Source: Mycobacterium pseudokansasii (GTDB taxonomy: Bacteria > Actinomycetota > Actinomycetes > Mycobacteriales > Mycobacteriaceae). From it: DNA of 64,000 bases. Where the stretch lies: positions 1,240,001-1,304,000 of the forward strand of contig NZ_UPHU01000001.1 of assembly GCF_900566075.1 (NCBI RefSeq). Direction: 5' to 3'. The first letter of the stretch is position 1, and every line of letters begins with the position of its first letter. Below are positions 15,203-28,349 of the stretch, piece after piece. The translations under genes and the position numbers were made by a program. The notes beneath the pieces were generated by a model. That model saw nothing but the letters and a program-made list of their open reading frames with translations, ran no database searches and was not told the origin of the DNA.

Positions 15203-18200
15203 GTGCGTGAGAACTCGATTCCCGCCGTGCTGCAGGAACGTGCCAGTCTGCGGCCTGACGAGACAGCGTTCACGTTTGTCGACTACGAGCAGGACCGGGC
15301 GGGCGTTGCGCAAAGTCTGACGTGGTCGCAGCTGTACCGGCGGACGCGCAACGTTGCACAACAGCTCCGCGCCCGCGGGTCAACCGGTGACCGCGCGGTG
15401 ATACTGGCACCGCAAGGACTGGAGTATGTCCTGGCGTTTCTGGGCGCACTGCAGGCCGGTCAGATCGCGGTTCCGTTGTCGATGCCGCTGGGTGGCGCCA
15501 GCGATGAGCGGGTCAGTGCCGTCCTGGGCGACGCGTCGCCGTCGACGATTCTGACGACGTCGGCTGTCGCCGGCACCATCGCCGAATGCGTCAGGTCCGA
15601 AGCCCGCGACCGCGGCGCGCCGTCGCTGATCGAGGTTGATCTGCTGGACTTGGACTCCCCGAGCGGACCCGCTGACGAAGCCTCGCCTAGACCAGACATC
15701 GCCTATTTGCAGTACACCTCGGGGTCTACCCGTACGCCGGCGGGAGTTGAGATCTCGCACAAGAACATTCACGTCAACGTCGAGCAAATTCTGTCCAGCT
15801 TGTATCGGGACCGCGGCGAGGTCGCTCCGCCGGACACCACCGTCGTGTCGTGGCTGCCGTTCTTTCACGACATGGGTTTGGTCCTGGGAATTGCGATCCC
15901 GATTCTGGGCGGCTTTGCGGGAGTGCTGACCAGCCCGGGGTCGTTTTTGCAACGACCGGCGCGGTGGATGCAATTGACGGCAAGTAACAGCTCCGTATTC
16001 ACCGGCGGGCCCAACATTGCATTCGAATTGGCGGCGGCAAAAACATCAGATGACGACATGGCCGGGCTCGACCTCGGGGACGTGCGCAACATTGTCAGTG
16101 GTGCCGAACGCGTACAACCCGCGACGCTGCGGCGCTTCGCCAAACGATTCGCCGCGTTCAACCTCGACCCCAAGGTGTTGCGGCCCTCGTATGGGCTGGC
16201 GGAAGCCACGGTGTACGTGGCGACCCGCGAAAGCGATCAACCACCGCTGGCTGTCAATTTCAAAACCGAGGAACTGACCGCCGGCCGCGCGCAGCGGTGC
16301 GCCGGCGGAGACGGCACACCGCTGGTCAGCTACGGCATGCCGCGCTCGCCGATGGTGCGCATCGTCGACTCAGAGACCGGTATCGAGTGTCCGGAGGGCG
16401 CCGTCGGTGAGATCTGGGTACATGGTGACAACGTCTCGACGGGCTATTGGCAGAAACCGCAAGAGACGGAACGGACCTTCGGTGCAACCCTGGTCGCACC
16501 GTCGGCCGGAACGCCCGCAGGGCCTTGGCTGAGGACCGGTGATCTGGGCGTCGTCTCCGAAGGCGAGTTGTTCATCATCGGCCGTATCAAGGATCTGCTG
16601 ATCGTGTACGGCCGCAACCACTCTCCCGACGACATCGAGGCGACGATCCAGGAGATCACCGGAGGCCGCTGTGTGGCGATCGCGGTTCCCGACGACGACG
16701 GCGTCGAAAAGCTGGTCACGATAGTCGAATTCAAGACGCGCGGCGACTCCGACGAGGCGATGCGGCTGATGAGTGTCGTCAGGCGGGAAATCACCTCCAA
16801 GATTTCGAAGTCGCAGGGCCTGAGTGTGGCGGATCTCGTTCTGGTTCCACCTCATTCGATTCCGCTGACCACAAGCGGCAAGGTCCGGCGACGGGACTGC
16901 CTACAGCTGTACCTGCGCGATGAGTTCACCCGGCTGGACGGGCAGAGCCGTCGGCGAGAAAAGCGCGTGGACCCAGATATTGCTGACACCGCTGCCAGCG
17001 CCGGGGCCGACGTGACGTTGGCACAACGCCTACGTACGCTGCGCCAGCAGCAACACGACCTGCTGTTCGGGATGGTGTGCGAGCAGGCGGCAACGGTGCT
17101 GGGCTATCCCAGCCCAGAGGACATCGACCCCGAGTGCACATTTCAGGACCTGGGGTTTGACTCGGTGAAAGCCACCGAATTGCTTGACCGCCTCAAGACG
17201 GTCACCGGGCTGGCATTGCCACCCACCCTGGCCTTCGACTACCCCACCCCGGCCGAGTTGGCTACCCACCTGGGCCAGCTTCTGAGCGGGTCGGTTGTGG
17301 TGGCTGCGCCGGTGCAGCCACAGGTGGCGACGAACGAACCGGTAGCAGTCGTGGGGATGGCCTGCCGGTTCCCCGGGGGCGCGGATTCGGCGGCGGCACT
17401 GTGGGATCTGGTGGCCGGCGGCGCCGAGGCCGTGGGGGAGTTTCCGACCGACCGCGGCTGGGACCTGGCGGACTTGTTTGACCCCGACCCTGATGCGGTG
17501 GGCAAGACCTACACGCGTGCCGGGGCGTTTCTGGCCGATGCGAGCGGGTTTGACGCCGAGTTTTTCGGGATCTCGGCGCGGGAAGCCCAGACCATGGATC
17601 CCCAGCAGCGGCTGCTGCTGGAAGTGTGCTGGGAAGCGTTGGAAACCAGCCGAATTGACCCGGCCGCGTTGGTCGGTTCGGAGACCGGGGTGTTCGTCGG
17701 AGCCTGGTCCCAGCAGTATGGCGGGAACGGTTCTGATGGCGCGGAGGGATACGCCATGACTGGGACGTCCACCAGTGTGGCCTCCGGGCGGGTCGCTTAT
17801 GCGTTGGGTTTACAGGGCCCGGCTATCACCGTTGACACGGCTTGTTCGTCGTCGCTGGTGGCCGCGCATCTGGCGGCTCAGTCGCTGCGGAACGGGGAAT
17901 GCAGTTTGGCCCTGGCCGGTGGCGTCACCGTGATGACCACGCCGGCAGTGTTCACCGAGTTCTCCCGGCAACGCGGGTTAGCTGCCGACGGGCGTTGTAA
18001 AGCATTTGCGGCCGCTGCCGACGGTACCGGCTGGGGCGAAGGGGCCGCGGTACTGGTGCTGGAACGGCTCAGCGACGCACATCGCAACAACCACCCGGTG
18101 CTGGCGGTCGTCGCGGGATCGGCGATCAACCAAGACGGTGCCTCCAACGGGTTGACCGCCCCCAACGGGCCCGCTCAGCAGCGCGTCATCACCCAAGCCG

Positions 18201-21200
18201 TCGCCAATGCCGGTATCGGGCTCGACGAGGTCGACGTCGTCGAGGCCCACGGAACCGGCACCACACTGGGCGACCCGATCGAGGCCGGCGCCCTGATCGC
18301 CACCTACGGTGCCGCGCGTGGGCCGGAGCACCCGCTGTGGTTGGGATCGATCAAATCCAACATCGGTCACACCCAGGCCGCCGCCGGTGTCGCCGGAATG
18401 ATCAAGATGATCGCCGCCCTCAACCACGACAGCCTGCCGCCGACCCGCAACGTCGATCGCCCCAGCCCGCACATCGACTGGTCGGCCGGCACCGTCCGGC
18501 TACTCACCCGACCGGTGCCCTGGCCGGTCACCGATCATCCCCGCACCGCGGCCGTGTCCTCGTTCGGGATCAGCGGCACCAACGCGCATCTCATCCTGCG
18601 GCAAGCCCCCATCCCGGCTGACACCCGACCCTCAGCCGGGCGCACCGATGACGGCGTTGAGTTCGGGCTGCCCGTATTGCCAATGTGGCCGGTTTCGGCG
18701 CGCACCCGCGTCGCGTTGTGCGCGCAGGCCGACCGGCTACACCAACTGCTGGTCCGCCGTCCCGACCTGGACCTCGCCGACGTGGCCTACAGCCTGGCCA
18801 GCACCCGCAGCCACCACCCGCACCGGGCCGTCCTGACGGTGCCGGCCGACAGCCCCGATCCCCGGACCGAGCTGCTGGCGGCACTCGAAGCGTTAGCCGC
18901 CGATCAACCACATCCCCACCTGATCCAACACCACCAACGCGCGACGTCGGCGGCCAAAACCGTGTTCGTGTTCCCCGGCCAGGGCGGCCAGTACCCCGGT
19001 ATGGCCGCCGAGCTCTACGGCCGGCACCACGCGTTTTCCGCCGCGCTCGACGAGTGTGATCAGGCCCTGGGTGCCTGCACGGGCTGGTCGGTGCGTGCGG
19101 TGCTTCGTGGTGAGCCAGGCGCCCCCTCCCTGGATCGCGTCGATGTGGTCCAGCCGGTGTTGTTCGCGGTCATGGTGTCGTTGGCCCGCACTTTGATCAG
19201 CTACGGGATCGAACCGGACGCGGTGATCGGACACTCTCAAGGCGAGATTGCGGCCGCCCATGTCGCCGGGGTGTTCACCCTTGAGCAGGCCGCCAAAATC
19301 GTGGCGCTGCGCAGCTCGGCCCTCGCGGATCTGGCCGGGGCTGGTGCGATGGCATCGGTGTTGCTGGCCGCTGACGACGTGGCTGCGCGGCTGGGGCCTT
19401 ACGGTGATGCATTGGCGGTCGTTGCGGTCAACGGACCCACCCAGACCATCATCAGCGGTGGTCCCGCCGCGATGGCGCGGTTCGTCGCGGCTTGCGAGGG
19501 AGACAACGTCCAGATCCGTTCCATCCCAGTCGATTACGCCTCACACTGCGGTCAGGTCGAACCGTTGCGCGAGCGCCTACTTGAGGAGCTGGCTGGGCTG
19601 ACCCCGAAACCCGGGCGGATCGCCCTGTATTCCACCGTGCACGGCGTCATGTCGGACCAGCCGCTGGACACCACCACCATGACCGCCGACTATTGGTATG
19701 CCAATTTGCGTCAACCGGTCCGGTTTTACGACAGCATCCGACATCTGCTGGCCGCTGCTGAGCAGGTGTTTGTAGAAGTATCACCGCACCCGGTGCTGGC
19801 CCCGGCGATCGCCGACACCCTGGCCGGCACTGCCGGGCGTTCTGGCTCGGCGGTCCTTCCCACCCTGCATCGCGAGCGCCCCGACCTGGACGCCTTGACC
19901 ACCACGCTGGCCCGGCTGCAGGTTCATGGTCGTAGCCCGGACTGGTCGGTGGTGTATCCCCACGCCCGCACGGTGGAGCTGCCGACGTATCCCTTCCAAC
20001 ACCATCGGTATTGGCTGACCCCACGATCCAGCACCGATGCTGCCGGCCTGGGGCTGGATCAACCGCAGCATCCGTTACTCGGGGCGATCACCACATTGGC
20101 CGATCGGGACGAGGTTGTGGCCACCGGTCGGTTGGCTGTCGGTTCGCAGGGCTGGCTTGCTGCCCATCGGGTGGGTGACGTGGTGGTGTTGCCCGGGACC
20201 GGGTTTGTCGACGTCTTGTTGGGGGTCGGGGATTACGTGGGGTGTCCAGTCATTGACGAGTTGATATTGCACACCCCTCTCGTGCTCGCCGAACACACCC
20301 CGACCGATATCCAGATCAGCGTGGCCGGCCCCGACGGGGGCGGGCGACGCTCGTTCACCGTCCATTCCCGCACCGGCAGCGACCATCGGGCCGAGGCGGG
20401 CTGGGTGTTGCACGCCAGCGGAATCCTCGGCTCCGAGCAAACCGCTGCCGGTGAACCACCCATCCCGGCATTACCGATGACGGCTATCGATGTTGACGGT
20501 TTCTATCAGCAACTGGCCGAATGCGGCCTGCACTACGATCCGCCGTTCTGCTCGGTACGCGGGATCGGCCACGAGCCGGCCGACCCCGACCACATCTACG
20601 CGGAGGTGGCCCTGCCTGCCGGGACCGATATCACCGGTTACGGGATCCACCCGGCTTTGCTGGATGCCGCGCTGCAGCCCATAGCCGCCGCCCTGGGCGT
20701 CGGGGCGGACGCCGAGCCGGCGGCGGTGCGCCTGCCGTTCGTGTTCAGCGGGGTCACCCTGTATGCAACCGCGGCCACCCGGCTTCAGGTGTGGCTGAGC
20801 CGCACCGGCGTCGACACCTTCACCCTGCAGGCCAGCGATCCCGCCGGCGCGCCGGTAATCAGCATCGACACGGTCGTGGTGCGGGTCCTGCCCGACACGG
20901 CGACTCTTACACCAGCCACGACGGCGGCGCCGTCCGTTCAGGGTTTGTGGGAGCTGGCCTGGCCGCCCCTGTCCACCGATGCTGCCGCAGCGGCCGAGCT
21001 GCCGCAGTGGGTGGTGGTCGCCGAAGATCTCGATGCGCTGTCGACCAGCCTGCGCAACGGCCCGGTACGCCCCGATTTGGATGCTGTGCGGCCATGCCCG
21101 CCGGTGGTGTTGTGGTCGTTGGCGCTGCCGGAACGTCCCGGCCATGACGGTGATGCCGTATCGAGCATTCATGTGCTGACCCGACGGGTGCTGGCCGGCG

Positions 21201-24200
21201 TGCAGGCGTGGCTGGCCCGCCCGGACACGTCCGGCACGGTGTTGGTGGTTCTGACGGCTCGCGCGGTGGCGATCAGCCCCCATGACCGGGCGCCGGATCT
21301 GGCGCAGGCCGCGGTGTGGGCGCTGCTGCACAGCGCCCAAAACGAGTATCCGGGCCGGATCCGGCTGGTCGATACCGACCACGCCGCCACCAGTGCCGAC
21401 ACCGCGCTGCACCTGCTGGCCACCTTCGCCGGCACCAGCGGTGAGCCGCAACTGGCGTTGCGTGACGGTATCGCTCATATTCCCCGGCTGACCCCGGCGC
21501 GGGCGTTGACCCCGCCGCCGACACCGCACTGGCAGCTGATCACCACCGGTCGCGGGGATTTGGCGAACCTGACCCTGGTTCCCACCCCGGCGCCGACGGC
21601 GTTGGGCCCGGGTCAGATCCGGGTGCAGATCCGCGCCGCCGGCCTGAATTTCCATGACGTGGTGGTCGCCCTGGCGGCGATCAGCGATGAAGGCCTTGGC
21701 GCGGAAGCGGCCGGTGTGGTCATCGACACGGCGGCCGACGTCACGGATTTCGCGCCGGGGGATGCGGTGATGGGGCTGTTCCCCAACAACGCGTTCGCCC
21801 CCGCCGCCACCACCGATCACCGCAGCGTCGTGGCCGTCCCGCCGGGATGGTCCTACCCGCAAGCGGCTTCGGTTCCGGCCGCGTATATCACCGCGTACAG
21901 CGTTTTGATCGACATCGCGCAGCTGTCGGCCCGACAGCGGGTGCTCATCCACTCCGCTGCCGGCGGGGTCGGCCAGGCCGCCATCCGCATCGCAGCGCAC
22001 CTGGGTGCCGAGGTGTTCGCCACCGCTCATCCCGCCAAGCACCACATCCTGCGCGGGCTGGGCATACCCGAGGATCACATCGCCTCCTCGCGCACCCTGG
22101 ACTTCGGTGACACCTTCGCCGCAGCCGGTGGGGGGCGCGGCATGGACGTGGTGTTGAACAGTCTTCGCGGCGAATTCGTGGACGCGTCGCTGCGCCTGGT
22201 GGCCCCGGGCGGGCGCTTTGTCGAGATCGGCAAGACCGACATCCGGGCAGCCACCGACGTCGCACAGACTCATCCGGACCTGAGCTATCACGTCTACGAC
22301 CTCAGCGCCGCCACCCCCGAACAGCTGCAACGCGCCTGGGCCGGGGTGCGCGAGTTGATCAGCACCGGGGTGATCGCGCCCCTGCCGGTGACGCGCTACG
22401 GGCTGCTGCGCGCCCCCCAGGCATTCCGCGACATGAGCCAGGCCCGCCACACCGGCAAAATCGTGCTCACCCCGCCCGCGGTGCTCGATCCGCAGGGCAC
22501 GGTGCTGATCACCGGGGGCACCGGCATGCTCGGCGGGCTGTTCGCCGAACACCTGATCACCGGCTACGGTGTGCGACGGCTGTTGTTGACCTCGCGGCGC
22601 GGCGCCAGAACGCCCGAAGCGGTCGAGCTTGCCGAGCGCCTTCAGAATTTAGGTGCCGATGTCACGATCAGCGCCTGCGACTGTGCCAACCCGACCGAGC
22701 TGGCCGCCCTGATCGGCTCGATTCCCGCCGAGCACCCATTGACCGCGGTCATCCACGCCGCCGGAGTGCTCGATGATGCGGTGACCAGCCAGCTCACCCC
22801 ACAACAGCTCGACAACGTGCTGGCCGCCAAAGCCGACAGTGCCTGGTACCTGCACCAACTCACCGCCAACACCGAGCTGGCCGCGTTCGTGTTGTTCTCC
22901 TCGGCCGCCGCTGTCCTGGGCGCCCCGGGGCAAGCCAACTACGCGGCCGCCAACGCCGTCCTCGACGCCCTGGCCCTCGACCGCCCGGCGGCTACCAGTC
23001 TGGCGTGGGGGTATTGGCAGCCCTCCTCCGGGATGACCGGCAACCTCGAGTCGCGTGATCTCACCCGTCTGACCCGCAGCGGGATGGTCCCGATCACCGC
23101 CGGCCAGGGTTTGGCCCTGTTCGATGCCGCCCTTGCCCAGCAGCACCCCAATCTGATCCCGGCCCCGCTCAGCACCCGGGCGCTGGCGGCGTTGGCCCGG
23201 GAAAACAGCCTGCCTCCGATCCTGGCCGCGCTGATCACCGCCCGGCCTCAGGCCGCCGCGGCCGACTCCCGCGCGCTGGCTGCGCGGCTGGCCGGGCTGG
23301 CCCCCGAGCGACAGCACGACATGCTGGCCAACCTGGTCATCACCGCCACCGCGGCCGTGCTGGCCCACCCGGACCCGGCAGCAATGGATCCCGAACAGCC
23401 CTTCAAGGACCTCGGCATCGACTCGCTCAGTGCGCTCGAACTGCGCAACACCCTGTCGGCCCAAACCGGAGTAGCCTTGCCGGCCACCGTCACCTTCGAC
23501 CACCCCAGCCCCGCGATGCTCGCCGCCCACCTCGCCGGTTTGCTCAGCGTCACCGCTGCGCCCGCGGGTCCGGCGGCGGAGGTCGCCGCGGGTGGCGCCG
23601 AGACGGTGGACAATCGGCTCGCCTACCTGGATCAAGCGGCGTTCCTCGGGCTGCGGGCGGGACACGTGTCGCTGCTGCAGGTGACATGGATCTACGACCG
23701 CGCCGTCGACGTTGACGGGTTGCGGCGTTTTCACCGCAATCTCGGACGCGGGCTGTTGGGCCGCAGGATCGAACGATCGCCGGTGCCGTTCGCCCGTGAT
23801 CACTGGGTGTTGGCGCCGGCGCCGGCGGAGATTGACTTCGCCGCGACGCCGCGGCGGCGCGCCGATCTGGGCGCGTGGGTCGACGAGCGGGCGCGCCTAC
23901 CCATCGATCCGGAGTGGGGGCCGGCCTGGCATCTCGGCGTGTTACCGCTCGAGGACGGCGGGACGGCGATAAGTCTGGTGGCCTCGCATGCGGTGGTCGA
24001 CGCGATCGCTTTCGGCCAGGCGATAGTCGACGCGGCCGAGGGCAGGACGCGAGATCTGGGTTATCTGCCCGCGGGATCGCGCACCCTCAGGCGGGCGTTG
24101 CGAGCGGATCTCCGGCAAACCGTCGAGGAACTGCCCGACGTAGTGCACGCTGTGGGTGGCGTGGTGCGAAGGCTTCGGCGGGATCGCGAGGAGTTCCGGT

Positions 24201-24943
24201 CATCAATCAAAGCGGCACCGCCTTCCCGGAGGACGCCCGGCGGCGACCAGACGGTGGAGGTTCCCGCCGTGACCGCATGCATCGATCTGGCGGAATGGGA
24301 TGCTTGTGCGAAAAGGCTTGGCGCGAACAGTAACTCGCTTGTAGGCGGGGTTGCCTGCAGGCTCGCGGTGCGGGCCGGACGGGTTCAGGACGACGGAACG
24401 GTCACCCTACGATTCGTGGTGTCGCTTCGGACCGAAGGCGATACCCGCGGCAATGCGCTGACCGCTGTCGACGTGGCCGTCGACCCGGAGCACGCGGCGA
24501 GGAACCTCGGGGAAATGCACGCCAAGATCACCCGAGCCGTCCTCGAAGCGATGGAGGATTCCGACAACGAGTTACTGGCACCGCTCCCGCTGGCAGCGGT
24601 GACACCGACGTGGGTGGCCAGGAGGCTCCTCGGGATGGCGGCGGGTGGTCCCGGCCTTCCCGTCACGTGCTCCAATGTCGGTGACCTGCCCCCGGCCGCC
24701 AACCGTCCCGACGGCACCGATGCCGACTCGTCGTACATGCGACAGATCGAGCCCAATATCACCAGAAACGAACTCGAGGGCACGGGCGGACGAATGCTGC
24801 TGAGTTCGGGGCGCAGCCGCGGGAAGATGCGTATCGGAGTCTCTGCGTATATTGTCGGTCGCTCGAATACCACAGATGAGCTGCGGGAGCTGGTGTCGCA
24901 CACCTTGGCCGAATTCGATCTGAATGCCGAGATCGATTGCTAG
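15203..24943 (+). CDS. FAAL-PKS-acyltransferase megasynthase (FAAL-ACP-KS-AT-DH-ER-KR-ACP-C/PapA-like)
   Basis: About 3246 residues from GTG at 15203; the frame extends upstream but family homology starts at [10 protein letters not shown]. Domains by approximate residue: fatty acyl-AMP ligase 1-585 ([41 protein letters not shown]); ACP1 with S654 (GFDSVKATE); KS 712-1135 with C881, H1016 and H1056; AT 1253-1560 with S1345 (GHSQGE) and YASH at 1445-1448, which predicts methylmalonyl-CoA; DH with H1655 and D1821; ER 2113-2415 ([11 protein letters not shown]); KR 2433-2640 (GGTGMLGG, Y2580); ACP2 with S2741; and a C-terminal domain from about 2795 with HAVVD (H2929, D2933) typical of condensation/PapA/WS-DGAT acyltransferases. 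All catalytic residues checked are present. Predicted role: activate a fatty acid, add one or more fully reduced methyl-branched units, and pass the acyl chain to an acceptor. No separate FadD, PapA or transporter gene is adjacent. Confidence 0.93.
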   Translation: MRENSIPAVLQERASLRPDETAFTFVDYEQDRAGVAQSLTWSQLYRRTRNVAQQLRARGSTGDRAVILAPQGLEYVLAFLGALQAGQIAVPLSMPLGGASDERVSAVLGDASPSTILTTSAVAGTIAECVRSEARDRGAPSLIEVDLLDLDSPSGPADEASPRPDIAYLQYTSGSTRTPAGVEISHKNIHVNVEQILSSLYRDRGEVAPPDTTVVSWLPFFHDMGLVLGIAIPILGGFAGVLTSPGSFLQRPARWMQLTASNSSVFTGGPNIAFELAAAKTSDDDMAGLDLGDVRNIVSGAERVQPATLRRFAKRFAAFNLDPKVLRPSYGLAEATVYVATRESDQPPLAVNFKTEELTAGRAQRCAGGDGTPLVSYGMPRSPMVRIVDSETGIECPEGAVGEIWVHGDNVSTGYWQKPQETERTFGATLVAPSAGTPAGPWLRTGDLGVVSEGELFIIGRIKDLLIVYGRNHSPDDIEATIQEITGGRCVAIAVPDDDGVEKLVTIVEFKTRGDSDEAMRLMSVVRREITSKISKSQGLSVADLVLVPPHSIPLTTSGKVRRRDCLQLYLRDEFTRLDGQSRRREKRVDPDIADTAASAGADVTLAQRLRTLRQQQHDLLFGMVCEQAATVLGYPSPEDIDPECTFQDLGFDSVKATELLDRLKTVTGLALPPTLAFDYPTPAELATHLGQLLSGSVVVAAPVQPQVATNEPVAVVGMACRFPGGADSAAALWDLVAGGAEAVGEFPTDRGWDLADLFDPDPDAVGKTYTRAGAFLADASGFDAEFFGISAREAQTMDPQQRLLLEVCWEALETSRIDPAALVGSETGVFVGAWSQQYGGNGSDGAEGYAMTGTSTSVASGRVAYALGLQGPAITVDTACSSSLVAAHLAAQSLRNGECSLALAGGVTVMTTPAVFTEFSRQRGLAADGRCKAFAAAADGTGWGEGAAVLVLERLSDAHRNNHPVLAVVAGSAINQDGASNGLTAPNGPAQQRVITQAVANAGIGLDEVDVVEAHGTGTTLGDPIEAGALIATYGAARGPEHPLWLGSIKSNIGHTQAAAGVAGMIKMIAALNHDSLPPTRNVDRPSPHIDWSAGTVRLLTRPVPWPVTDHPRTAAVSSFGISGTNAHLILRQAPIPADTRPSAGRTDDGVEFGLPVLPMWPVSARTRVALCAQADRLHQLLVRRPDLDLADVAYSLASTRSHHPHRAVLTVPADSPDPRTELLAALEALAADQPHPHLIQHHQRATSAAKTVFVFPGQGGQYPGMAAELYGRHHAFSAALDECDQALGACTGWSVRAVLRGEPGAPSLDRVDVVQPVLFAVMVSLARTLISYGIEPDAVIGHSQGEIAAAHVAGVFTLEQAAKIVALRSSALADLAGAGAMASVLLAADDVAARLGPYGDALAVVAVNGPTQTIISGGPAAMARFVAACEGDNVQIRSIPVDYASHCGQVEPLRERLLEELAGLTPKPGRIALYSTVHGVMSDQPLDTTTMTADYWYANLRQPVRFYDSIRHLLAAAEQVFVEVSPHPVLAPAIADTLAGTAGRSGSAVLPTLHRERPDLDALTTTLARLQVHGRSPDWSVVYPHARTVELPTYPFQHHRYWLTPRSSTDAAGLGLDQPQHPLLGAITTLADRDEVVATGRLAVGSQGWLAAHRVGDVVVLPGTGFVDVLLGVGDYVGCPVIDELILHTPLVLAEHTPTDIQISVAGPDGGGRRSFTVHSRTGSDHRAEAGWVLHASGILGSEQTAAGEPPIPALPMTAIDVDGFYQQLAECGLHYDPPFCSVRGIGHEPADPDHIYAEVALPAGTDITGYGIHPALLDAALQPIAAALGVGADAEPAAVRLPFVFSGVTLYATAATRLQVWLSRTGVDTFTLQASDPAGAPVISIDTVVVRVLPDTATLTPATTAAPSVQGLWELAWPPLSTDAAAAAELPQWVVVAEDLDALSTSLRNGPVRPDLDAVRPCPPVVLWSLALPERPGHDGDAVSSIHVLTRRVLAGVQAWLARPDTSGTVLVVLTARAVAISPHDRAPDLAQAAVWALLHSAQNEYPGRIRLVDTDHAATSADTALHLLATFAGTSGEPQLALRDGIAHIPRLTPARALTPPPTPHWQLITTGRGDLANLTLVPTPAPTALGPGQIRVQIRAAGLNFHDVVVALAAISDEGLGAEAAGVVIDTAADVTDFAPGDAVMGLFPNNAFAPAATTDHRSVVAVPPGWSYPQAASVPAAYITAYSVLIDIAQLSARQRVLIHSAAGGVGQAAIRIAAHLGAEVFATAHPAKHHILRGLGIPEDHIASSRTLDFGDTFAAAGGGRGMDVVLNSLRGEFVDASLRLVAPGGRFVEIGKTDIRAATDVAQTHPDLSYHVYDLSAATPEQLQRAWAGVRELISTGVIAPLPVTRYGLLRAPQAFRDMSQARHTGKIVLTPPAVLDPQGTVLITGGTGMLGGLFAEHLITGYGVRRLLLTSRRGARTPEAVELAERLQNLGADVTISACDCANPTELAALIGSIPAEHPLTAVIHAAGVLDDAVTSQLTPQQLDNVLAAKADSAWYLHQLTANTELAAFVLFSSAAAVLGAPGQANYAAANAVLDALALDRPAATSLAWGYWQPSSGMTGNLESRDLTRLTRSGMVPITAGQGLALFDAALAQQHPNLIPAPLSTRALAALARENSLPPILAALITARPQAAAADSRALAARLAGLAPERQHDMLANLVITATAAVLAHPDPAAMDPEQPFKDLGIDSLSALELRNTLSAQTGVALPATVTFDHPSPAMLAAHLAGLLSVTAAPAGPAAEVAAGGAETVDNRLAYLDQAAFLGLRAGHVSLLQVTWIYDRAVDVDGLRRFHRNLGRGLLGRRIERSPVPFARDHWVLAPAPAEIDFAATPRRRADLGAWVDERARLPIDPEWGPAWHLGVLPLEDGGTAISLVASHAVVDAIAFGQAIVDAAEGRTRDLGYLPAGSRTLRRALRADLRQTVEELPDVVHAVGGVVRRLRRDREEFRSSIKAAPPSRRTPGGDQTVEVPAVTACIDLAEWDACAKRLGANSNSLVGGVACRLAVRAGRVQDDGTVTLRFVVSLRTEGDTRGNALTAVDVAVDPEHAARNLGEMHAKITRAVLEAMEDSDNELLAPLPLAAVTPTWVARRLLGMAAGGPGLPVTCSNVGDLPPAANRPDGTDADSSYMRQIEPNITRNELEGTGGRMLLSSGRSRGKMRIGVSAYIVGRSNTTDELRELVSHTLAEFDLNAEIDC

Positions 24944-24944
24944 T

Positions 24945-24962
24945 CTTACGCTTTCGCGTGAG
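24945..24962 (+). terminator. Short hairpin after the megasynthase gene
   Basis: CTTACGC-TTTC-GCGTGAG forms a 7-bp stem (one G-T pair) directly after the stop at 24943, in the 100-base gap between convergent genes. A modest terminator candidate. Confidence 0.45.
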
Positions 24963-25044
24963 GTTGGCTCGGCTCACCAGCCGTCGCGCTAGCTTTGCCG
25001 CTCCCGGCGTTGCTATTCACAAGCGCCGCAACGCCACCCGATCC

Positions 25045-25779
25045 TCAGGACAGCGTTGCCCGTACACACACCGTAACGTACGGCAGCGCCAAACCGGCCG
25101 AATTCGCCAGGGCCGGATGAGTGGCCAGCAACTGACGCACCTGGCCGAGTGTCTTGGTGCGGACTTTCGCCGGTGAGGTGATGCAGTAGGTGCGAGACGC
25201 CACCAAATCGATCAGTGCTTGCGGCGTAAGGTAATTGGTCCACTCGACCTGAAAACGTTCCACGTCGGTGAACGGTTCGGGCAACGTCGCCTTGTCACGC
25301 GCCGGGTCGCCGTCCCGCCCGACGATGTCGCCCAGCTCGCGGACCCAGCCCAGCCGCTCGTCGCGGGTGTTCCACACCAAACCCAACCGGCCGCCCGGCC
25401 GCAGCACCCGCGCGACCTCGGGGATGGCGCGCGCGGGATCCACCCAATGCCAGGCCTGAGCCACCAGCACGGCGTCGACGCTGTTGTCGTCCAACGGAAT
25501 CTCTTCCGCCGTGCCCAGCAGCGCCAGCGTTTCCGGCAGCGAGGCACGCAGCACCTCGAGCATCTCGGGAATCGGGTCTACGGCCACCACGTCCAGACCG
25601 CGCTCGACCAGCCGGGTGGTCAGTTTGCCGGTACCGGCACCCAGGTCAAGGACTTTGCGGGCACCGGTCGGCAGCAGCCAGTCGATGGCTTCCGGTGGAT
25701 AAGAGGGGCGGCCCCGTTCGTAAGCGGCTGCTGCCGAACCGAATGACAGCGATGGGTCCTGGCTGGACCGGGTCACCAT
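25045..25779 (-). CDS. SAM-dependent methyltransferase (Rv3342-like)
   Basis: 244 residues. A class I methyltransferase: motif [13 protein letters not shown] (about residues 42-53), acidic residue in [11 protein letters not shown], post-[15 protein letters not shown] and [13 protein letters not shown]. The start overlaps the metX coding end by 7 bases, so it is translated from the metY-metX transcript as in M. tuberculosis. The substrate is unknown. Its proximity to the polyketide gene could suggest lipid methylation, but the coupling to metX is conserved where no PKS is present, so that link is weak. Confidence 0.9.
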   Translation of the reverse strand: MVTRSSQDPSLSFGSAAAAYERGRPSYPPEAIDWLLPTGARKVLDLGAGTGKLTTRLVERGLDVVAVDPIPEMLEVLRASLPETLALLGTAEEIPLDDNSVDAVLVAQAWHWVDPARAIPEVARVLRPGGRLGLVWNTRDERLGWVRELGDIVGRDGDPARDKATLPEPFTDVERFQVEWTNYLTPQALIDLVASRTYCITSPAKVRTKTLGQVRQLLATHPALANSAGLALPYVTVCVRATLS

Positions 25780-26924
25780 GGACGCACGCCCCGATAGTCG
25801 GCTTGATGATCAGCCAAATACAGTGTCTGACGGATCAATTCGCCGACAGCCTCCATTTCGATCAGGAAGCCGTCGTGCCCGCAGACGGACTCGACAACGC
25901 GCAGCCCGGCGCAGCCGGGCAGCAACTCGGCCAGTTCTTGTTGCAAGCGCAGCGGATAGAGGCGGTCGGAGGTGATACCACCGACCACGACGGGCACCGG
26001 ACACCCGCGCAGTGCCGCGGCGACCCCGCCGCGTCCACGACCGACGTCGTGACTGTTGAGGGTCTCGGTCAACACCACATAGCTACCGGCGTCGAATCGG
26101 GACAACAGCTTGTCCCCCTGGTGTTCCAGGTAGCTCTGCACCGCGTAGCGTCCGCCGTCGGCGGGGTCTTCGCCGTCTTGACCGCGGTTGGCAAACCGGT
26201 TGTCGAGTTCGGTCTCGCCGCGGTAGGTCAGGTGGGCAAAGCGCCGGGCGATCTTCAGCCCCGCCTCGGGCTTGCGGCCCGTGTCGTGGTAGTCGCCGCC
26301 CTGCCAATTCGGGTCGGCCTTGATGGCCTCGATCTGGGTTGTCTGCGTGCCGATCTGGTCCGCGGTGGCGCGCGCGCCGACGGCCAGCAGCAGCGCCGAG
26401 CGCACCCGGTCGGGGTGGCCGACAATCCATTCCAGCGCACGAGCCCCGCCCATGGATCCACCGACCACCGCGGCCACCTGGGTGATGCCCAACGCGGCCA
26501 GCGCGGCCATATCGGCCTCCACCTGGTCGCGTACCGTGATCGTCGGAAACCTTGAGCCCCAGGGTTTCCCGTCGCGCGCAAGCGAACTGGGCCCGGTGGA
26601 GCCGCGGCAACCGCCCAGCACATTGGTGGCCACCGCGCACCAGCGGTCGGTGTCGATCGGCGCGCCCGGCCCGGCCACCCCGTCCCACCAACCGGGGGTG
26701 GGGTGCCCCGGCCCGGCGGGTCCGGTGATGTGTGAATCACCGGTGAGGGCGTGCAGCACCACCACAACGTTGTCGCGGTTGGGCGACAACGTGCCCCAAC
26801 GCTGTACGGCGATGCAGACGTCGTGGATCACCGCACCGCTTTCCAGGCGCAGCGGGCCGATGTCGACCAGACCGATCTCACCTTCGGCGGGCAGCGTCTG
26901 GGTGGGCACGTCGGAGATCGTCAC
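25773..26924 (-). CDS. metX: Homoserine O-acetyltransferase
   Basis: 383 residues; called metA in M. tuberculosis. Transfers acetyl from acetyl-CoA to homoserine, the first committed step of methionine synthesis. An alpha/beta-hydrolase fold: [13 protein letters not shown] near the N-terminus, nucleophile elbow [14 protein letters not shown] (Ser about residue 157), catalytic Asp in the [11 protein letters not shown] region and His in [10 protein letters not shown]. Starts 11 bases after the metY stop and overlaps the following methyltransferase by 7 bases. Expression is presumably controlled by the riboswitch upstream of metY. Confidence 0.97.
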   Translation of the reverse strand: MTISDVPTQTLPAEGEIGLVDIGPLRLESGAVIHDVCIAVQRWGTLSPNRDNVVVVLHALTGDSHITGPAGPGHPTPGWWDGVAGPGAPIDTDRWCAVATNVLGGCRGSTGPSSLARDGKPWGSRFPTITVRDQVEADMAALAALGITQVAAVVGGSMGGARALEWIVGHPDRVRSALLLAVGARATADQIGTQTTQIEAIKADPNWQGGDYHDTGRKPEAGLKIARRFAHLTYRGETELDNRFANRGQDGEDPADGGRYAVQSYLEHQGDKLLSRFDAGSYVVLTETLNSHDVGRGRGGVAAALRGCPVPVVVGGITSDRLYPLRLQQELAELLPGCAGLRVVESVCGHDGFLIEMEAVGELIRQTLYLADHQADYRGVRPW

Positions 26925-26935
26925 GTCAGAGCCCC

Positions 26936-28294
26936 TCAGAAGGCTGCCACGGTGTGCGACTGGCCGCTGAACTCGCTGAATCTTCGGGCCGCGGCAAAGC
27001 CGAGCTCGAGGTCGGCGAGGATGTCGTCAATGCCCTCGATCCCGACGGCCAACCGCACCAACCCTGGGCTGACGCCGGTGGCCAGCTGCTCGGCCGGGCT
27101 CAGCTGAGCATGGGTGGTGGATGCCGGGTGGATCACCAGCGAGCGCACGTCACCGATGTTGGCGACGTGGCTGTGCAGTTTCAGCGCGTTGACGAACGCC
27201 TTGCCGGCCTCGATACCACCGGCCAGCTCGAAGGACAGGACAGCGCCGGTGCCCTTGGGCGCCAGCTTCTTTGCCCGCTCGTACCACGGTGAACTGGGCA
27301 GCCCCGCGTAGTTGACCGACAGCACCTCGTCGCGGGCTTCCAGGAACTGGGCTACGCGTTGAGCGTTGGCGACGTGCCGCTCGATCCGCAGGCTCAGCGT
27401 CTCCAGACCCTGCGCCACCAGGAAGGCGTTGAACGGCGAGGCCGCCGAACCCAGATCGCGCAGCAGCTGCACGCGAGCCTTGAGCGCGAACGCCGGTGGA
27501 CCCAGTTCGGCAAACACCACGCCGTGGTAACTGGGATCGGGGGTGGTGAATCCGGGGAAGCGGCCCTGCGTCCAGTCGAAGGTGCCGCCGTCGACGATCA
27601 CACCCGCGATCGCGGCCCCGTGTCCGCCCAGGTACTTGGTGGCCGAGTGCACCACGATGTCGGCGCCCTGGGTGAACGGCTGGATGAGGTAGGGCGTGGC
27701 GATGGTGTTGTCGACGATCAGCGGTACGCCGTTGCGGTGCGCAACCTCGGCGACCCCCGGGGTGTCCAGGATGTCGATCTGCGGGTTGGAGATGGTCTCG
27801 GCGAAAAAGGCCTTGGTGTTGGGCCGGACGGCTGCCTGCCAGGAGTCCAGATCGTCGGGATCCTCGACGAAGCTGACCTCGATGCCGAGCTTGGCCAGCG
27901 AATAGTGGAACAGGTTATAGGTGCCGCCATACAGGCGCGGGCTGGACACGATGTGATCGCCGGCGCCGGCCAGGTTCAGGATCGCGAAGGTCTCCGCGGC
28001 CTGACCCGACGACAGGAACAGCGCGGCCACCCCGCCTTCGAGGGCCGCGATGCGCTGCTCGACCACACCGGTGGTGGGGTTGCCGATCCGCGTGTAGATG
28101 TTGCCGGGCACCTCGAGCCCGAACAAAGCCGCAGCGTGCGCGGTGTTGTCAAAGGTGTACGAGGTGGTCTGGTAGATCGGCAGCGCCCGCGCATTGGTGG
28201 CGGAGTCGGGCTGCTGGCCGGCGTGAATCTGCTTGGTTTCGAACGACCAGTGCGCGGCCGGATCGCCGTCGGTGCTGGTGTCTTCGGCGCTCAT
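26936..28294 (-). CDS. metY: O-acetylhomoserine sulfhydrylase
   Basis: 452 residues from the ATG at 28294; this start has AGGGAG 8 bases upstream, whereas the in-frame ATG at 28300 leaves only 2 bases. Annotated metC (Rv3340) in M. tuberculosis. A PLP enzyme of the Cys/Met metabolism family that joins O-acetylhomoserine and sulfide to form homocysteine. Signatures: [34 protein letters not shown], and the PLP-lysine motif [13 protein letters not shown]. First gene of metY-metX-methyltransferase. A SAM-IV-type riboswitch lies in its leader, so the operon should fall when S-adenosylmethionine is abundant. Confidence 0.96.
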   Translation of the reverse strand: MSAEDTSTDGDPAAHWSFETKQIHAGQQPDSATNARALPIYQTTSYTFDNTAHAAALFGLEVPGNIYTRIGNPTTGVVEQRIAALEGGVAALFLSSGQAAETFAILNLAGAGDHIVSSPRLYGGTYNLFHYSLAKLGIEVSFVEDPDDLDSWQAAVRPNTKAFFAETISNPQIDILDTPGVAEVAHRNGVPLIVDNTIATPYLIQPFTQGADIVVHSATKYLGGHGAAIAGVIVDGGTFDWTQGRFPGFTTPDPSYHGVVFAELGPPAFALKARVQLLRDLGSAASPFNAFLVAQGLETLSLRIERHVANAQRVAQFLEARDEVLSVNYAGLPSSPWYERAKKLAPKGTGAVLSFELAGGIEAGKAFVNALKLHSHVANIGDVRSLVIHPASTTHAQLSPAEQLATGVSPGLVRLAVGIEGIDDILADLELGFAAARRFSEFSGQSHTVAAF

Positions 28295-28349
28295 AGACAT
28301 AACTCCCTGTCAGCTCAGGGGGCCCGTCACGGCGGACCCGCGCTTGCCG

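Noticed and set aside
20471..22552. 693-residue minus-strand ORF
   Set aside because: Antisense to the PKS DH-ER-KR region; no domain and typical shadow composition.
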